Assembly: GCF_048773025.1 (NCBI RefSeq) | Contig: NC_133546.1 | Span: 11,860,001-11,924,000, forward strand | DNA length: 64,000 nt | Direction: 5' to 3' | Origin: Camelus bactrianus | Taxonomy: Eukaryota; Chordata; Mammalia; Artiodactyla; Camelidae | Shown here: positions 48,340-60,854 of the stretch, piece after piece | Layout of the letters: each line of letters opens with the position of its first letter | How positions within the stretch are numbered: the first letter of the stretch is position 1 | Notes under the pieces: generated by a model | Seen by the model: the letters and a program-made list of their open reading frames with translations, nothing else | Told to the model about the DNA's origin: nothing | Databases searched by the model: none | Program-made: the position numbers and the translations under genes

Positions 48340-48960
48340 ATGCCTTGCTAAAGGCATCCAGGAACAGCCAACCCGCACTTATCCTTTGCTCCCAGAGGGC
48401 AGGCTCTGTAGCATCCCAGGAACTTGGCCATCTGCTTGGCACTGCCTCCTGCAGAGGTTCGGAACAGTCTTCCCCAGGACATGCCTTTATGGAATGTGGC
48501 TTATCTTGAGCTAAAGGGAATCAAGATCCTACAAGCTCAAGAGGGCCTCCTGCCTCTTCCTTATCTACCCAGAAAAGTTTAAATTGAGGTGTTTTTTTTC
48601 CCCAGAAAAAGAGTTATTACCAGAGATAAATTTTATCTAAGTGACCTCATCTGTATGGCAGGACAAACATCTAATTACCCAGCATCTGCTTTTCTTTTTA
48701 TTATCCTATGAATTAAACTCTTATCCTTGAGAACCCCAGGTCCTTTTCCCATTTCTTAGCTCAGGATGGCCCATTTACTTCATTTAATCTTTCTGTCTCT
48801 GAACTTTCATATATGCAGAGTCTCTAACCTTCTGATGTTTGTTGGGTTCCTGTACAAAGGAAATTAAATTCCATTTCTCCTGTTCATCTGTCTCATGACA
48901 ATTTAATTCTTAAACCAGCCAGATGAACCTTGAAGGGTAGAGGAAAGTTGTATTCCTCCC
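48340..48960 (+). mobile_element. LTR fossil, class I type, different group from the provirus
   Basis: LTR-like layout with 'tcatctgtatggcaggacaa', 'gtccttttcccatttcttag', an AATTAAA-type signal, 'tttctcctgttcatctgtct', 'aattcttaaaccagccagat' and 'gaagggtagaggaaagttgt', ending at CCTCCCTGACA (about 48960). Its end differs from the LTR at 42878 but recalls the piece at 41936-42068. So it may be either a solo LTR or the partner of that piece. Confidence 0.5.
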
Positions 48961-49019
48961 TGACACTCTGCAGTGTTCCTGCCTGTGCTGTGCCAAGTTC
49001 TGGGACACTGTGGTCTTTT

Positions 49020-49300
49020 ATCGCACCCCTGGCCCTCACACTGTAAATTTCTTAATTAAAGAAGCTAGATCTTACTTATCTTCGTATCTCCAGCTCCCAG
49101 CCAGTGAGTTCATCATGTAAGTACTTAATTAATGTTTTTTGGATAAATGAATCACCCTGGGTTAAAGCACTAGTCATTATCTAGCTCAACAGACCATTAG
49201 GAGGGTTCTTTCTGTGCTTCATTTTCTCAGCTGAAAAATGGAGAGGTTGGATGACTCACCTTCCAACCCAGGTGTTCCATACTTCAAATAATCTGCGATT
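49020..49300 (+). mobile_element. L2 LINE tail, with a MIR-like stretch after it
   Basis: 49020-49155 fits the sense L2 terminus ('tatctccagctcccagccag', 'gtaagtacttaattaatgtt', 'ggataaatgaat'). 49190-49300 has 'cttcattttctcagctgaaa' and 'atggagaggttggatgactc', recalling a sense MIR core; that second call is weak. Confidence 0.48.
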
Positions 49301-49599
49301 GTTCTTGCCTCTTCTCAAATTCAGACAAGTCCCTCATGGAATAAGAAACAAAGGTACGAGAAATGAGAAGCAATGAAGAAAATAGTGCAAACCTTTCTCA
49401 TTCCTCGTCTTCCTTTCTTTGTTCATTCAAGTAAAGTATGTATTGCTTTCTCTTAATGAATCTTGCAAAGAACTTCCAAAGATGAGTGAAACATCATCTG
49501 TGACTTTGATGAGCTCTCATGAAAGCAGTGAATATAGTGTTATTACTAAATTAGTATGTTCTAACATTTTATTTGCTGTAATAGTGATTAGAGCAAAGT
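49301..49599. other. Unassigned spacer
   Basis: Nothing recognised; one 61-codon frame without domains. Confidence 0.35.
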
Positions 49600-49770
49600 G
49601 TTAGGGAAAGAAAGATTTTGCCTTCTTAACGGAGATCTGGTAAAGAATCAAACAGGAAAAAAAGCATCTGAGCTGAGCATTGGAAAATACATGAGAATTT
49701 AATGGGAATAAAAGCATAGAGAAGGGCATTCCAGGCCAAGAAACAGCTTGCACAAAAGACCTGAAGTTAT
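49600..49770 (-). mobile_element. L2 LINE fragment
   Basis: Reversed L2: 'gagctgagcattggaaaata', 'gaagggcattccaggccaag' and 'cagcttgcacaaaagacctg', the complement of the block with 'gcctttgcacctgctgttcc' and 'tgcctggaacgctctt'. Confidence 0.55.
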
Positions 49771-51517
49771 ACAAATGAAAGTCTTGTGTGTTTCAGGATT
49801 GAAAATCCACATGGGGTATGGAAAGACTGGGTTATTTTGTTTTTGTTTTGTTTGGTAAGAGTGGTAAGAAATGACACAGACTTTTTTTTTTTAAATCCTG
49901 ATTGGCTGAGAAAAATTATTTGTGACTTTGAAAATCTTTTTCTCCTCAATAGTTTTGTTGATCATTTTTTACATCAATTCCTTTCTCTTACATTTTTTTT
50001 TTATCCCTAGTAAGATAAATGCTTGTGGCTTTTGAAATTCCTGTAGGCAGCTGCTTGTTTTTTATATAATTCTCCATGATCTTTGATTTGATTTCTTTTA
50101 TACAAAGCTTAGGAGAAATTCTTGCAGGCTGATTCCAAGATTAACATCTAAGGTACTGATGCACAGTATTGCATATTTAATGCAGAATTCATAAATCCAG
50201 CTTTCTTATTGCTTCCCCTCCTCGGTGGATTTACTATCCCTCAGCCAGCACTTTCTATAAGAAAAGAAGAAAGAGTGGGTAGCCTGTTTTCAGCATTTCT
50301 TAAGAAAAACAAAGGGAACATTTCCTTGCAGAAGGCTCATTGAAGAAGTGGCTTGAACATCAGAGAGATGATTGTAGAATAGATAAACCAAGTTTGAAAA
50401 CTGGGGATGGGTGTTGAGGATAATTGCCACAGAAAGCGTTTGTTAAAGGAGGGTCTAAATTGTCAGTTCTGATGTAAACAAGCAAGAGTTGCAGGATAGT
50501 CTGATTAGCACTTCATAGTGCTGATTATCCTTCTTTTTTTTTTTTGCCTATTCTATTTTTGGTGTGCTAAAGTCATCTATCTCACAGACCTGCCTCCCTC
50601 TTCTAATTAATTCCAGACTCCAATCTCAAGACCAGTTTTCCCTCACACCTACAAAACGACTGATAAATACCCGAAGGTGTCTGGCCATCTCAGCCTGTGA
50701 CCATTAGAAGGAAAACCTTCTGGGCTGCATTAGTGCTGCTGGCTGGAGCAGCCAGATGGGAAATAAACTGGTTCAGAAGCTTAGGGGCAAGCGATGGAAC
50801 TACATTCTCAGAGGAGAGAGCAAAGAAACAGTCAAATTTCAAGCTCTGGCATTTGCTTTGCGCTTCTAAACCATGATGCGGTAGGAGTTGCTGTGTAGTG
50901 GGACAATGAATTTGTGGAATGATAAAATAAAATTTTATCCTCAACTTGCTCTCCACAAACAGTTTCTGTTAGATCTCAAGCATTCCCTATGCTAAATTGT
51001 ATTTTCTCTAATGTAATATTCTTCTTGGCTTGACCTTCAACGATTTTGAGATTTTTTTTATATGAATCTGCTTATATTTCTTATTTGCAAGATGAGGGCC
51101 CTGGGGTGGCTCAGTTCTAAGATCCTGTCCACCTCTGATGACCTATGGTTCCGCTGATTGGTGGGATGTGATTATGAATGCTCCTCCAGTATACATGTGT
51201 TTCTGGCAATCTGATGGGACTGCGTGAACTCTTATCTCTCTCAGAAGTTTCTGGAAATTTTTATGTCCAGTTTCCAGCACTTGAAAAAAATACCAACAAT
51301 CCACCAAAATTAATTTCTTTAATCAAAAACACGTGGAAGTATAGTACTGAGCAAACGAAAAAGCTCAATTCTCTACATAATCTTTTTGTTTTGTAGGAAA
51401 AGAAGTTCAAACTGAGTAGATTGTCAGATGAGCTTATAGCATAGTTAGTACTTTTCATGACTTCACTTGTGGTCTTACTTGTTCTCATGCACAGTCACAC
51501 ACACACTCCCATGCCCA

Positions 51518-51520
<3 letters not shown>
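49771..51520. other. Unassigned sequence
   Basis: No gene or clear repeat. The 50570-50960 part is less AT-rich and has an 88-codon minus-strand frame with no recognisable domain. Confidence 0.38.

Positions 51521-51560
<40 letters not shown>
51521..51560. repeat. (CA)n microsatellite
   Basis: About nineteen CA units with one CG interruption near the end. Shorter CA runs precede it from 51496. Confidence 0.96.
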
Positions 51561-52439
51561 GCTGTTCCAGGGAGGAAAAGAATGACAGGGATTAAAGTCA
51601 AACAATAAGACAGTAGCAGTATATAATACAGCCAATGTTTTTAGTGTTTCAAATCCATAATTTCTACATAGATTAAATTCTATTAATTTGTTATTCTAAT
51701 CAGAGCTTTAAGAAAACTGAAGACAATTAATTAGTATTTTCAGTGGTTTCTTATAGTCTTAATTTATCAACAAAGGTATCTGCTCCTTATTAAATCCTGT
51801 CTCTAAATTGACAACCTTTTGAAACAGCTAATTCCATTAGAAATAGCATTTTAAGTGCAGCCATTATTTACAACTTAGAACTTAATGACAGGAAAAAAGA
51901 AACTTAGTTGTCTAATTTGAACAACAAAAAAAGGAAAACAGAAATTTAGAAAAAGGTTAAACTTGTTGATTAGTTTGAAGAAGGCAAAAACAAAATGCCT
52001 ATAATTGAGAGAAAAGGGAGAAAAGCAAGAAAACCAGTATTTTAATAGGAAAAGGTGTAGGTTGGATTTCAGGAGTGAATTCTGAAAGGTCAGTACTCAA
52101 AGTGAGACAAAATTAATAAAGAAAATGTGTTCAAATTGACAGAAGCAAAAGAAACATGATAAATGATGGGAAAACAAAAGGGTGGATTTAAAAATCTATT
52201 TGTAAACGAGTAAAATAAACAAATAAGAAAATGACAATGAAACACTAAAACTGTGTAGGTGCCAAGTCATAAACACCCTTGGAGACAATTTAAATTGTAT
52301 TATTTAGGCTTTATTTTAAACATACTTAGTATAAACACTTCCAGTATTACAAATAAATATGATTCTGCTGCAATCACTCTGTGATAGATTAAGAAAAAGC
52401 CCTGAAGTGTAATATACAACCGAAAATTTGCTTGAGGGG
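51561..52439. other. Unassigned A-rich sequence
   Basis: No repeat family or exon recognised. Confidence 0.38.
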
Positions 52440-52806
52440 ATACTGGATGCTATGTCTGAATGTTTGTGTCATTTCCAAATTGAAAACCTAATGCTCAATG
52501 TGACAGTAGTAAGAGGTGGGGCCTTTGGAGGTGATTAGGTCCTAAGGGCAGAACCCTCGTGAATAGAATTAGCGTCCTTATAAAAGAGGCTTGAGGAAAC
52601 TCCCTTGCCTCTTTCAACTTGTGAAGACACAGCAAAAGGACGGAGAAGGTGGCTGTCTACGAAGCAGGCTCTCACCAAACACCAAATTTTCCTGTACCTT
52701 GATCTTGTGCTTCCCAGCCTTCAGAACTGTGAGAAACAGAATTCCGTTATTTATAAGAGACCCAGTCTGTGGCCATTTGTTACAGTAGCCCAAATGGACT
52801 AAAACA
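52440..52806 (+). mobile_element. MaLR-type (MLT) LTR fossil
   Basis: Classic order of a mammalian apparent LTR retrotransposon LTR: 'ctgaatgtttgtgtcatttc', 'aagaggtggggcctttggag', 'ggtgattaggtcctaagggc', 'ccttataaaagaggcttgag', 'ttgatcttgtgcttcccagc', 'cagaactgtgagaaacagaa' and the closing 'caaatggactaaaaca'. No internal region adjoins it, so it is a solo LTR. The family is non-autonomous and long extinct, shared across placental mammals. Confidence 0.82.
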
Positions 52807-55013
52807 CTGGATTACTCTTTTTGAAAGTAGTTTGCTGATCTTTTGCTAGTCACTCAGGAATGCCTAAGTCCCTTTCTTCCTTCGCTTCTCCTTATATGGG
52901 GATTCCCCATAAAGCAAACTATTTAGAAGAGAAACAATAGCCCAGGGAGAAATACAGTATCTTGGCAAGTTTCATGTAACACTCAGCAAACGTATTTGGT
53001 AAAGACTGCAATAGAAATTGGGACTCAAGTAGAAGTGAGACATCCTACTTACAGTGCACTGTTAAGTTACTCGGTTTAACATTTGATTGTAGAAGATTAA
53101 CACCCCAGTTGCAGGCACAGAAATGCTATGATGTGCAGGAGGAGGTCATGACTCTTGTGCCCCAGGGAGACAGGTTGCTTTACAGGTTGCTCATTTGCCT
53201 TACTTACAAAATTAGAAAGCAAAAATAGAGGGTATTTTTTTTCTTTATGATTGTTGACCTTTAAAAATTAGTAGTCCAACATACTAGTGAAATGCCATCC
53301 TCAATTTTTTAAACTCAGAAGTTATAAATGTTTTCTCCCCAAGAGTTAGGACTAAGGCATGGGGAGAAAATATTCAGCATTCTTTTACTTATAGTAAATC
53401 AGAAAAAAAGAAGTGGAGCATACTAAACGGAGACAAATAGCATGAACCAAGACACGAAAATAAAAATGGTGGGTCTAGAGAACCATCAGTAGCTCAAACT
53501 CCTTGAAGGATCCTGACTAAAGACGTAGCAGTCAGCCTTACAGGTAAACACATACTGTGTGTGTTGGGTGATTGCAGAAGAACTGGAAAAGGCTGCTTGC
53601 CTCCCCAAAACTATTTTCCCTATTCAGTAAATCTTTGATAGACCTCCAAGTACATCAAAGCCTTTACTTCTGCTATTAGAACTATGGTTTCCCTTGTACC
53701 TCTCAGGGGAGGAGTTAATGCAATGGCCCGAGTACAACCTTAAGTCCAAGTTAGCATTTCCAAAACATTTAACTTTAAAGGATCAGGAAGAAAAATCAAA
53801 AACAAAGACACTGTAGGGTAATGCCATAGGTGTTACCTACATTTTATTTTGGTGAGTCAATCCATTTAAAACCAACAGATATTTATGGATAGTAATAATA
53901 ATATCATTATGGAATGGGTTTATTGTGGATAGAATTGGTCCATGACTTGATATCTGAGCCAACTGACAAGTTTTCCCCAGATAGTTGAACTTTGCTTTTG
54001 GTTTTGCATATGTAGTATAAATGGATGGACAGAAATCATAAGTAAAATAGAGGACAACCGGAATAGAAATACTTTAGTAAATGCAGGAATTTTTCTTAGA
54101 ATATTCTAGCCAAATACTTCTGGGACTATTTAGGAAATTAAATGATGAAATCTCAAAGATATTATGTGTAAACACTAGTGAAAGATCAATGAATGGTATC
54201 TTGATGCAAAAGGATGAAAATCTGGCAAAGTCTCTTTTCATAAACATAAGTGCCACAGTACCTGAGAATCAGAAACCAGCTGGTCAGTTTTCATGCTTCT
54301 GAGAAAAATTATTTTTGATAAAAAAAATCAACTTGGGAGCACCTGGAGCCCCAGATACTAAGTAGCAGTGAATATAGATTTGTCAGAAACAATTCTTCTC
54401 AAGCAACTCTAATTTTCTCTCTGTCTAAATAATTTACTTCGTAAACAGGGAGGAGCTGACACAAGTAAATAGCATCCATTTTTAATTTATCAAGATATAA
54501 TTAAAATATATTAAAATAATTATAGGAAAAATGTGGTCAAGTTAAACAGAATGACATTTGTTTTGCACAAGTTTTCAAGCGTATTTTACACATGCAGAAA
54601 TCATCAAAATTCATCCAAAATATATGCAAAATGGGATGTCAGTATATTTTAACAATGTACGATATTGGACAAAGGTTACAGATGTCTTTAAAATTTCATT
54701 TCACTAGATTAGTAGAAATACTGATTATTATGTGAAAAATTTTTAAACAATATGCTATATGTTCATGATTCATTTTTCCATAAAAATGATTTAAATCATA
54801 GCATAATTACAAAATTACAAAATGCCTTTTATTTCTGCACATCTCTTATTTTAGTGACAATTGATGTACAGTGCTGATTGATTTGGGTTGCATGGAGGTT
54901 GATATTATTCTGGGTATAGAACTCTGGGAGAAGCATGGATGTACCACAAACTGTAATTTTTATTTGTTTTCTATTTAGTGCTTTCCTTGATTATGTCAGT
55001 CCCCCAAATTCTC

Positions 55014-55018
<5 letters not shown>
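52807..55018. other. Unassigned AT-rich sequence
   Basis: About 2.2 kb without recognised genes or repeats. Overlapping frames on both strands near 54074-54302 are not supported as coding. Confidence 0.4.

Positions 55019-55019
<1 letters not shown>

Positions 55020-55072
<53 letters not shown>
55020..55072. repeat. (TA)n microsatellite
   Basis: Alternating TA run with one CA interruption, directly at the reversed 3' tail of the L1 that follows. Confidence 0.95.
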
Positions 55073-55310
55073 AATTTTTTATTGAAGTGTAGTTGATTTA
55101 CAGTGTTAATTTCAGGTATACAACCAAATGATTCAGTTATACATATACATACATACATATATTTTCTTTTCAGATTCTTTCCCATTATGTTATTGCAAGA
55201 AATTGAATATAGTTCCCTGTGCTATACAATAGGTCCTTGTTGTTTATCTATGTTATATATAGTAATGTTGTCTGTTAATCCCTAACCCCCTAATTTATCC
55301 CTCCTATGTA
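55073..55310 (-). mobile_element. L1 3' UTR fragment, antisense
   Basis: Reversed artiodactyl-type L1 3' UTR: 'ttattgaagtgtagttgatt', 'atatagttccctgtgctata', 'ggtccttgttgtttatctat' and 'ccctaatttatccctccta'. Strongly 5' truncated, with no ORF2 retained. Confidence 0.85.
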
Positions 55311-55439
55311 TTTTATTTATTCCCACAGCCACTAACCTTAAAATCAATCTGTATTTTACCTCCTATGATCCTCTCTCCCTCTGGCAATGTTTTACGTTTG
55401 GATAGAAATCTAATGCTTGAAAAGCGCTGAAATCATGAC

Positions 55440-55625
55440 TATATGTCATCTACCGAATTCCCCACCATTCTCTCCATTTCACAGATTTAAAATAAATGAG
55501 ACTCAGAGAAGTGGAATCAGCTTGGCCAAACTCACATAGTAATTATGAGATATAGGTTTTATTCTAGGTCTTCTTACCAGAACTCTGCCTTTCATTCCAC
55601 AGCATTGAGCTTTAAGCTCTGGCCC
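55440..55625 (-). mobile_element. MIR SINE
   Basis: Reversed MIR: 'tccatttcacagatttaaaa', 'gagactcagagaagtggaat', 'cttggccaaactcacatagt' and 'ttctaggtcttcttaccaga'. Confidence 0.57.
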
Positions 55626-56489
55626 TGAAGATGGAGGAGGTGAAGGGAATAGGTAGGTATCCTTCAAAGTGACACCTGGGGGTCTGGGGGAACCTACTCC
55701 ATCCAGGTTTTATCAGTTCACAAGTGCCATCTAGAGGTAATGAGAATGAAAAAAGTTCTTGTTTTCTGTTTTTGTCTTTAAAGAAATATTTATTTTGAGT
55801 GGAAAGAAACAACTGTACTCTCAATTTGTGCTCTCAAAATACAAAGTATCACAATTAAAATGAGGGTTACTAGAAAGAAACGTTAATTAGATTATTATTA
55901 ACTATTAAGTTATCTTCACTAAATGCTTACTTCTAATTTTTCTTTCACCTAACCGTACATTTGCCTGGTCCAACTTTTAGATCTCTGCTTCATAAATTTT
56001 AACTAATTTCTCCTTTTCTCTCAGATTAAGACTTCTTTCCCTTTTTGTTGAAATGTCTACACTTTGTGCCATTTATCTCTGTTCACTCTCCTGAAATTTG
56101 TTCTAATGTGCCTTTTAAGAGAACCACACAGTATTTCATTATATACATATCTTGAATTGATTCTTCATAACTCTGGACTCCTTTCAACATACAGTTTCTT
56201 CTTGGTGCCAAAACTCTTATTGCACATTATAAACACATCAGTATTATAGAACATGGAATAAAAATTCTAAAAAAAATTATCACTTGATCTGGATTAGCTG
56301 CTCAATGTCAGCAACTTTAATTTTCCATGTAGTCACTAGAATGTTTAGATGGTGACATGAATGTGAGAAAGCTTTAATTCTGAAATAAAATAGGCAGTTT
56401 GAACTTAAATAAAATTCTGCATACAAGTATGAGTATACGAGCAAAACCTTTAAAATGGTGATCCAACTTTTCTTTCTTTTGTTTTTTAA
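55626..56489. other. Unassigned sequence
   Basis: No gene or repeat recognised. Confidence 0.38.
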
Positions 56490-56830
56490 ATAGATGTATA
56501 ACTTGCATACAGTAAAGAATGTAAAGTGCACTGAACAGGGTAAAGAATATTTTGCAGGTTTGCTCACATGTCAACAATCCAGATGAAGGTGTGGACCACA
56601 CTACCACCCCAAAGGCCTCCTCCTATGCTCTCTTCCATTCAATATCATCCACCCATGGTAACTACTATTTTGACTTCTATGGCCATGGATTTGTTTTGCC
56701 TATTACTGACCTTCATAAAAATTAGATCCCGACAGATGTACTCTACTCTGTCTGACTTTTTTGCTCGATATTTTGCATGTGAGAGTCATCTATATTGTTT
56801 CACATTGTTGTGGCCAGTGCATTCTTACAA
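56490..56830 (-). mobile_element. Old L1 (L1M type) 3' UTR fragment, antisense
   Basis: Recalls the reversed 3' UTR of mammal-wide L1: 'atagatgtataacttgcata', 'gtaaagtgcactgaacaggg', 'atggtaactactattttgac' and 'atggatttgttttgcctatt', then 'gagagtcatctatattg'. Diverged, and more ancient than the L1 at 55073. The 118-codon plus-strand frame here lies within this repeat. Confidence 0.6.
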
Positions 56831-57955
56831 GAATATTTTGAAAGTAGAAGTCATGATTCAAAATTTACATTATTTTTACCAAAATGTGAGAAAGATAATA
56901 TGTGCTAATGCTTACAGTTTATGATAATTAAATCTTGGAATTTAAAAAAAAATATTTTACAAAAGTTTTTTGAAGACAATATATTTGCTATGTTCCATTA
57001 TTTTTTGTATTTATTGTAATAAAATGCTTCCTGCTTTGTTTGCTTTCTCACCCATGACTACAATTATTATTTTCTTTTTTATAAGAGAAACTGTAAAAAT
57101 TGATTGTTCCCATGAGTTCTGTTTAAGGAGTACATTCATTGGTAAACTAAGATGTGTTCTTTATTTATATTAATCATGTAGTGATTACTACACATGAAAT
57201 TATCAAAAATTGATTAAAGGGTGAAAGAAAATAATTACATCTTGTTTTCACAGTAGGACTGCAACTAAATTCTGATGATGCACCATGAGTATTATTTGAC
57301 AAACTAATTGTGACCATAAGAAATATCAATATTCAAAAAAACCAATCTGATAAAAAACAAAAATGACTAATGCTGCAAACAGTATAACTGATGAAATATC
57401 TTTATTGTCAAAAATAAAAACTATGATAATGAATACATGAAAATTTAGAATTGATCAAAATGAGGAGAAAATAAGAGACTATGCTTAAAACTGTACACAG
57501 TTCAAACTCTGACCCAGGAACACTGAACTATATTTTTAAAAAGTTCATAAAAGGAAACTCAAAATGGGAGAAGTTATATTTGGTAAAAACATATGTCATT
57601 AAATAAACTAATTTGAAAGTCTGTAAAATGGCACTATATATATAAAGATTTATGTTTCTTCCAAAGATAAATGGAACCAGAAACAGAGAGTTATAAATTA
57701 ACTTCAGAAAATTAACATAGGTTATTGATATATGCCTTGTTAGTTCCATGATTGATTCAGCATCTAGGGAAGTATTAAATACCAGGTGAACTTTCATAAT
57801 AAATTCAGTAAGAAAATGATTTGGACAAAATGGAGGGGAAAAAGAAGCAAAAACTGGAGTTTTTTCAAGAATGCCAGGACTACAACATAAACCTTGCTTT
57901 CAATGAAACTTTACAAATGTCCTACATAAGTAAAAAGTCCTTAGAATATATATCA
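56831..57955. other. Unassigned AT-rich sequence
   Basis: No gene or repeat recognised. The right end carries the left target duplication of the next L1 (57943-57955). Confidence 0.4.
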
Positions 57956-58141
57956 TAGCTAAAAACAGACTTATCATATGATCCAACAAACTAATTCCTG
58001 GGCATATATCCAGAGGAAACCTTAATTCAAAAAAATACACGCACCCCAATGTTCATAGCAGCACTAATTACAATAACCAAGACATAGAAGCAATCTAAAT
58101 GTCCATTGACAGATAAACGGATAAAGAAGATGTAGTTTGTG

Positions 58142-58189
<48 letters not shown>

Positions 58190-58643
58190 GGAATACTACT
58201 CAGCCATAAAAAAGAATAAAATAATACCATTTGCAGCAACATGGATGGACCTGGAGATCATCATACTAAGTGAAATAAGCCAGAATGTGAAATAAAAAAA
58301 AAAATACCATATGATATCACTTATACATGGAATCTTAAAAAAAGACACAAATGAACTTATTTACAAAACAGGGACAGAATCACACACATAGAAAACAAAC
58401 TTACAGTTACCAGGGGGGAAAGGGGATGGGGAGGGATAAATTGGGAGTTCAAGATTTGCAAATACTAACTCCTATATCAAAATAGATAAACAGAAATGTC
58501 CTACTGTAGCACAGGGAATTATATTCAATAACTTGGAATAGCCTATAATGAAAAAGAATGTGAAAAAGAATACATATTTGAATCGCTATGCTGTACACTG
58601 GAAATTAACACAACATTGTAAATAGGCTATACCCCAATAAAAA
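57956..58643 (+). mobile_element. L1 LINE 3' end with target duplication and internal (AC)n
   Basis: Sense L1 ORF2 end ('tatcatatgatccaacaaac', 'caccccaatgttcatagcag', 'gcaacatggatggacctgga') and artiodactyl-type 3' UTR ending 'taccccaataaaaa'. Flanked by AGAATATATATCA (57943-57955) and AGAATATTTATCA (58644-58656), which differ at one base. The usual short TATATAC stretch before 'aatggaatactactcagcc' has grown into an (AC)n tract. 5' truncated; one of the younger L1 copies here. Confidence 0.94.
58144..58188. repeat. (AC)n microsatellite inside L1
   Basis: Twenty-two AC units, grown from the TA/AC-rich stretch normally present in L1 ORF2 at this place. The alternate frames explain a poly(Val-Cys) minus-strand frame, which is not a gene. 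Confidence 0.97.
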
Positions 58644-58656
58644 AGAATATTTATCA

Positions 58657-58944
58657 AGAGTGTGTATGTGTGCTCATATATGTATGTACCCATGCATGTA
58701 TGATGTATGTGCATTTGTATGTGCAAGCATGTTGGTGGTATAGAGATTCTGTATGCATAAGAGATTAGGAATTCTCAAGAAAAAAAGTGGTTGGATCTAC
58801 TGGGGAGGATGGTCATCCTCTAGTGCTGAGCCATGGAGATGCAAAAATCACCTGTTAAAACCTCAAACAATATCTTGATTGGTTGAGAACCACAACTTGG
58901 GAATTCACACTGGGAAGAAAGATCAATAATTCAGATACACAGTG
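58657..58944. other. Unassigned spacer
   Basis: Begins with a TG-rich stretch containing repeated TGTATG units (58660-58735). Nothing else recognised. Confidence 0.4.
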
Positions 58945-59960
58945 GTTCTTTCATTCATTTACTCAACAAACAGATGCAAAAAAACAGCAAGGAAAAAGTT
59001 CACAAAATTCCTACCATCTTGGAGTTTATATTCTAATGAGGGTGCAATCATTAGGATAAACAATCCAAACATACTGTGCATTGGATGGTGATAAATCCTG
59101 TGGAAGAAAATACAGCAAAGAAGGCAAGAAAAGAGAATGGGTTAAGGAGGAGCAGTTGCAATTTTAGTTAAGATGGTTATGGCAGTCTGCAATAAAAAGA
59201 TGGCATCTGACTAAAAATCTGAAAAAGGTGAGGGCTCTGCCAATATCTGGTGAAAAGAATGACAATGTAGTAAGTAGTAATGGTAAGCACAAAGGTGCTG
59301 ATGGAGAGCATGCCTTCATAATAACTATGAGGCCAGTGTTGTAAGAGAGGACACAGGAAAGGCACTGGGTGGTTCTGAATAGAGAAGTAACATGATCTGA
59401 TACAGCAGGTCACCCTCACCCTTTTGTTGAGAATATTCTGAAGAGGGGCAAGGGCATAATAAGGGATATGGGCTAGGAGAGGAGACAACTGTAATAATCT
59501 CAGCTAGAGATGATGATGGCTTGGGCCAAGGTGGTGGCACTGAAAATGGTGCGTGGTGACTGTACTCTAAAAATAGAGCCAACAGGATGGCCTAATGAAT
59601 GAATGTAGAATCTAGGAAGACATCAAAGTTTTGGGCCTGAGTAAATAGTAGGATTTTGTTATTTACTGAGATGGATAAGATTGTAGGAGTCACAGATTTG
59701 GGGGCAAAGTTCAGAGAAGTTTAGTTTTGGACGTATTATGTTTGAAATTTCTGTTAGACATTCAAGTAGAGATACCTATTATCCATTGGTTATGTGGCTT
59801 TTGAGTTTGAAAAAAGAAAGATAGTGACTGGAATTATTTATTTGGAATCTACATATCAATTATATAGATACTCATAAGGTCTAGAGATGGGTAGGCTCAA
59901 GAAAAATGCTAAAAGTCAAAAGAGAGGAAAATCTGAACATTTAATGATGTTTAACATTTA
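58945..59960 (-). mobile_element. L2 LINE, 3' kilobase, antisense
   Basis: The terminus lies at the left ('ttcattcatttactcaacaa', 'ggagtttatattctaatgag'). ORF2 runs rightward in reverse: 'agtaacatgatctgatacag', 'agctagagatgatgatggct', 'tgggcctgagtaaatagtag', 'ttatttactgagatggataa' and 'ttagttttggacgtattatg'. Minus-strand reading gives the worn RT C-terminal region of L2. The longest L2 piece in the window; no open frame. Confidence 0.72.
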
Positions 59961-60129
59961 TTTGGTGCAATCACCAGAGTTTGAAGTTAGAGAGAAAGGT
60001 ATTAACAATAAACCAAAGATCTTTACATGACAATGCATTCAGTGTTCTTATCACAGTATTTGGCAAGTCATTTATTAACTATTATTTTTATTGTTAAACT
60101 GCTTTTAGAAGGCAAAAAATGTTTTGAAG

Positions 60130-60850
60130 AGGTTTCTTAGAAAACTAAAAATAGAACTATCATATGATCCAGCAACCCCACTTCTGGATATATATCCAAA
60201 GAAAAAGAAAACAGGATATTAAAGAGATATCTGCACTTTTATATTCATTGTGGTATTATTCACAGTAGTCAAGATATGGAAACAACCTAAGTGTCCATCA
60301 ATAGATGACTGGATAAATAAGTGATACACACATACACACACAATGGAATATTATTCAGCCACGAGAAAGAAAGAAATCTCGCCATTTGTGATAGATAACA
60401 TGAATGGACCTTGAGAGTATTATGCTAAATAAAATAAGTCACATAGGGAAACAGAGAAAGCTAAATATTATGTGATATCACTTATGTGAAATCTTTTTTT
60501 TTTTTATGTCAAACCCACAGAAACAGAGAATAGAAAAGTAGTTGTCAGGGGCTGGGGGTAGGGGAAATAGGGAGAGGTTGGTAAAAGAGTGCAAACTTTC
60601 ATCTATAAGATGAGGAAGTTCTGAAGATCTAATATAAACATGGTGATTGTAACTGATAACACCATATTGTATAATACTTGTTCTCAAACACACACACAAG
60701 AAGATAAATATGTGAGGTCACAGATGCATGACTTAACTAGATGGGGGAGACCTACATAATGTATGTATGTTAACTATGACAAGAATGTACATTTCAATTG
60801 TCTTATAATTTTATTTGTCAAGTATAGCTCAATAAAGCTAAATTATTTTT
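60130..60850 (+). mobile_element. L1 LINE 3' end, older subfamily
   Basis: Sense ORF2 end ('actatcatatgatccagcaa', 'caacctaagtgtccatcaat') and a 3' UTR of older type ('gttgtcaggggctgggggta', 'taactgataacaccatattg', 'gaggtcacagatgcatgact', ending 'tcaataaagctaaatta'). That UTR differs from the artiodactyl-type UTR of the L1 at 57956, so it is an older placental subfamily (L1MA/MB-like). Confidence 0.8.
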
Positions 60851-60854
60851 AAAG

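Noticed and set aside
56568-56924. 118-codon plus-strand frame as a gene
   Set aside because: Most of it lies in an antisense L1M 3' UTR fragment, and no domain or splice context is seen.
58027-58242. 71-codon minus-strand frame with a Val-Cys run
   Set aside because: It is the (AC)n tract inside an L1 read in reverse.
59177-59582. Two overlapping minus-strand frames as a gene
   Set aside because: They are worn L2 ORF2 sequence.
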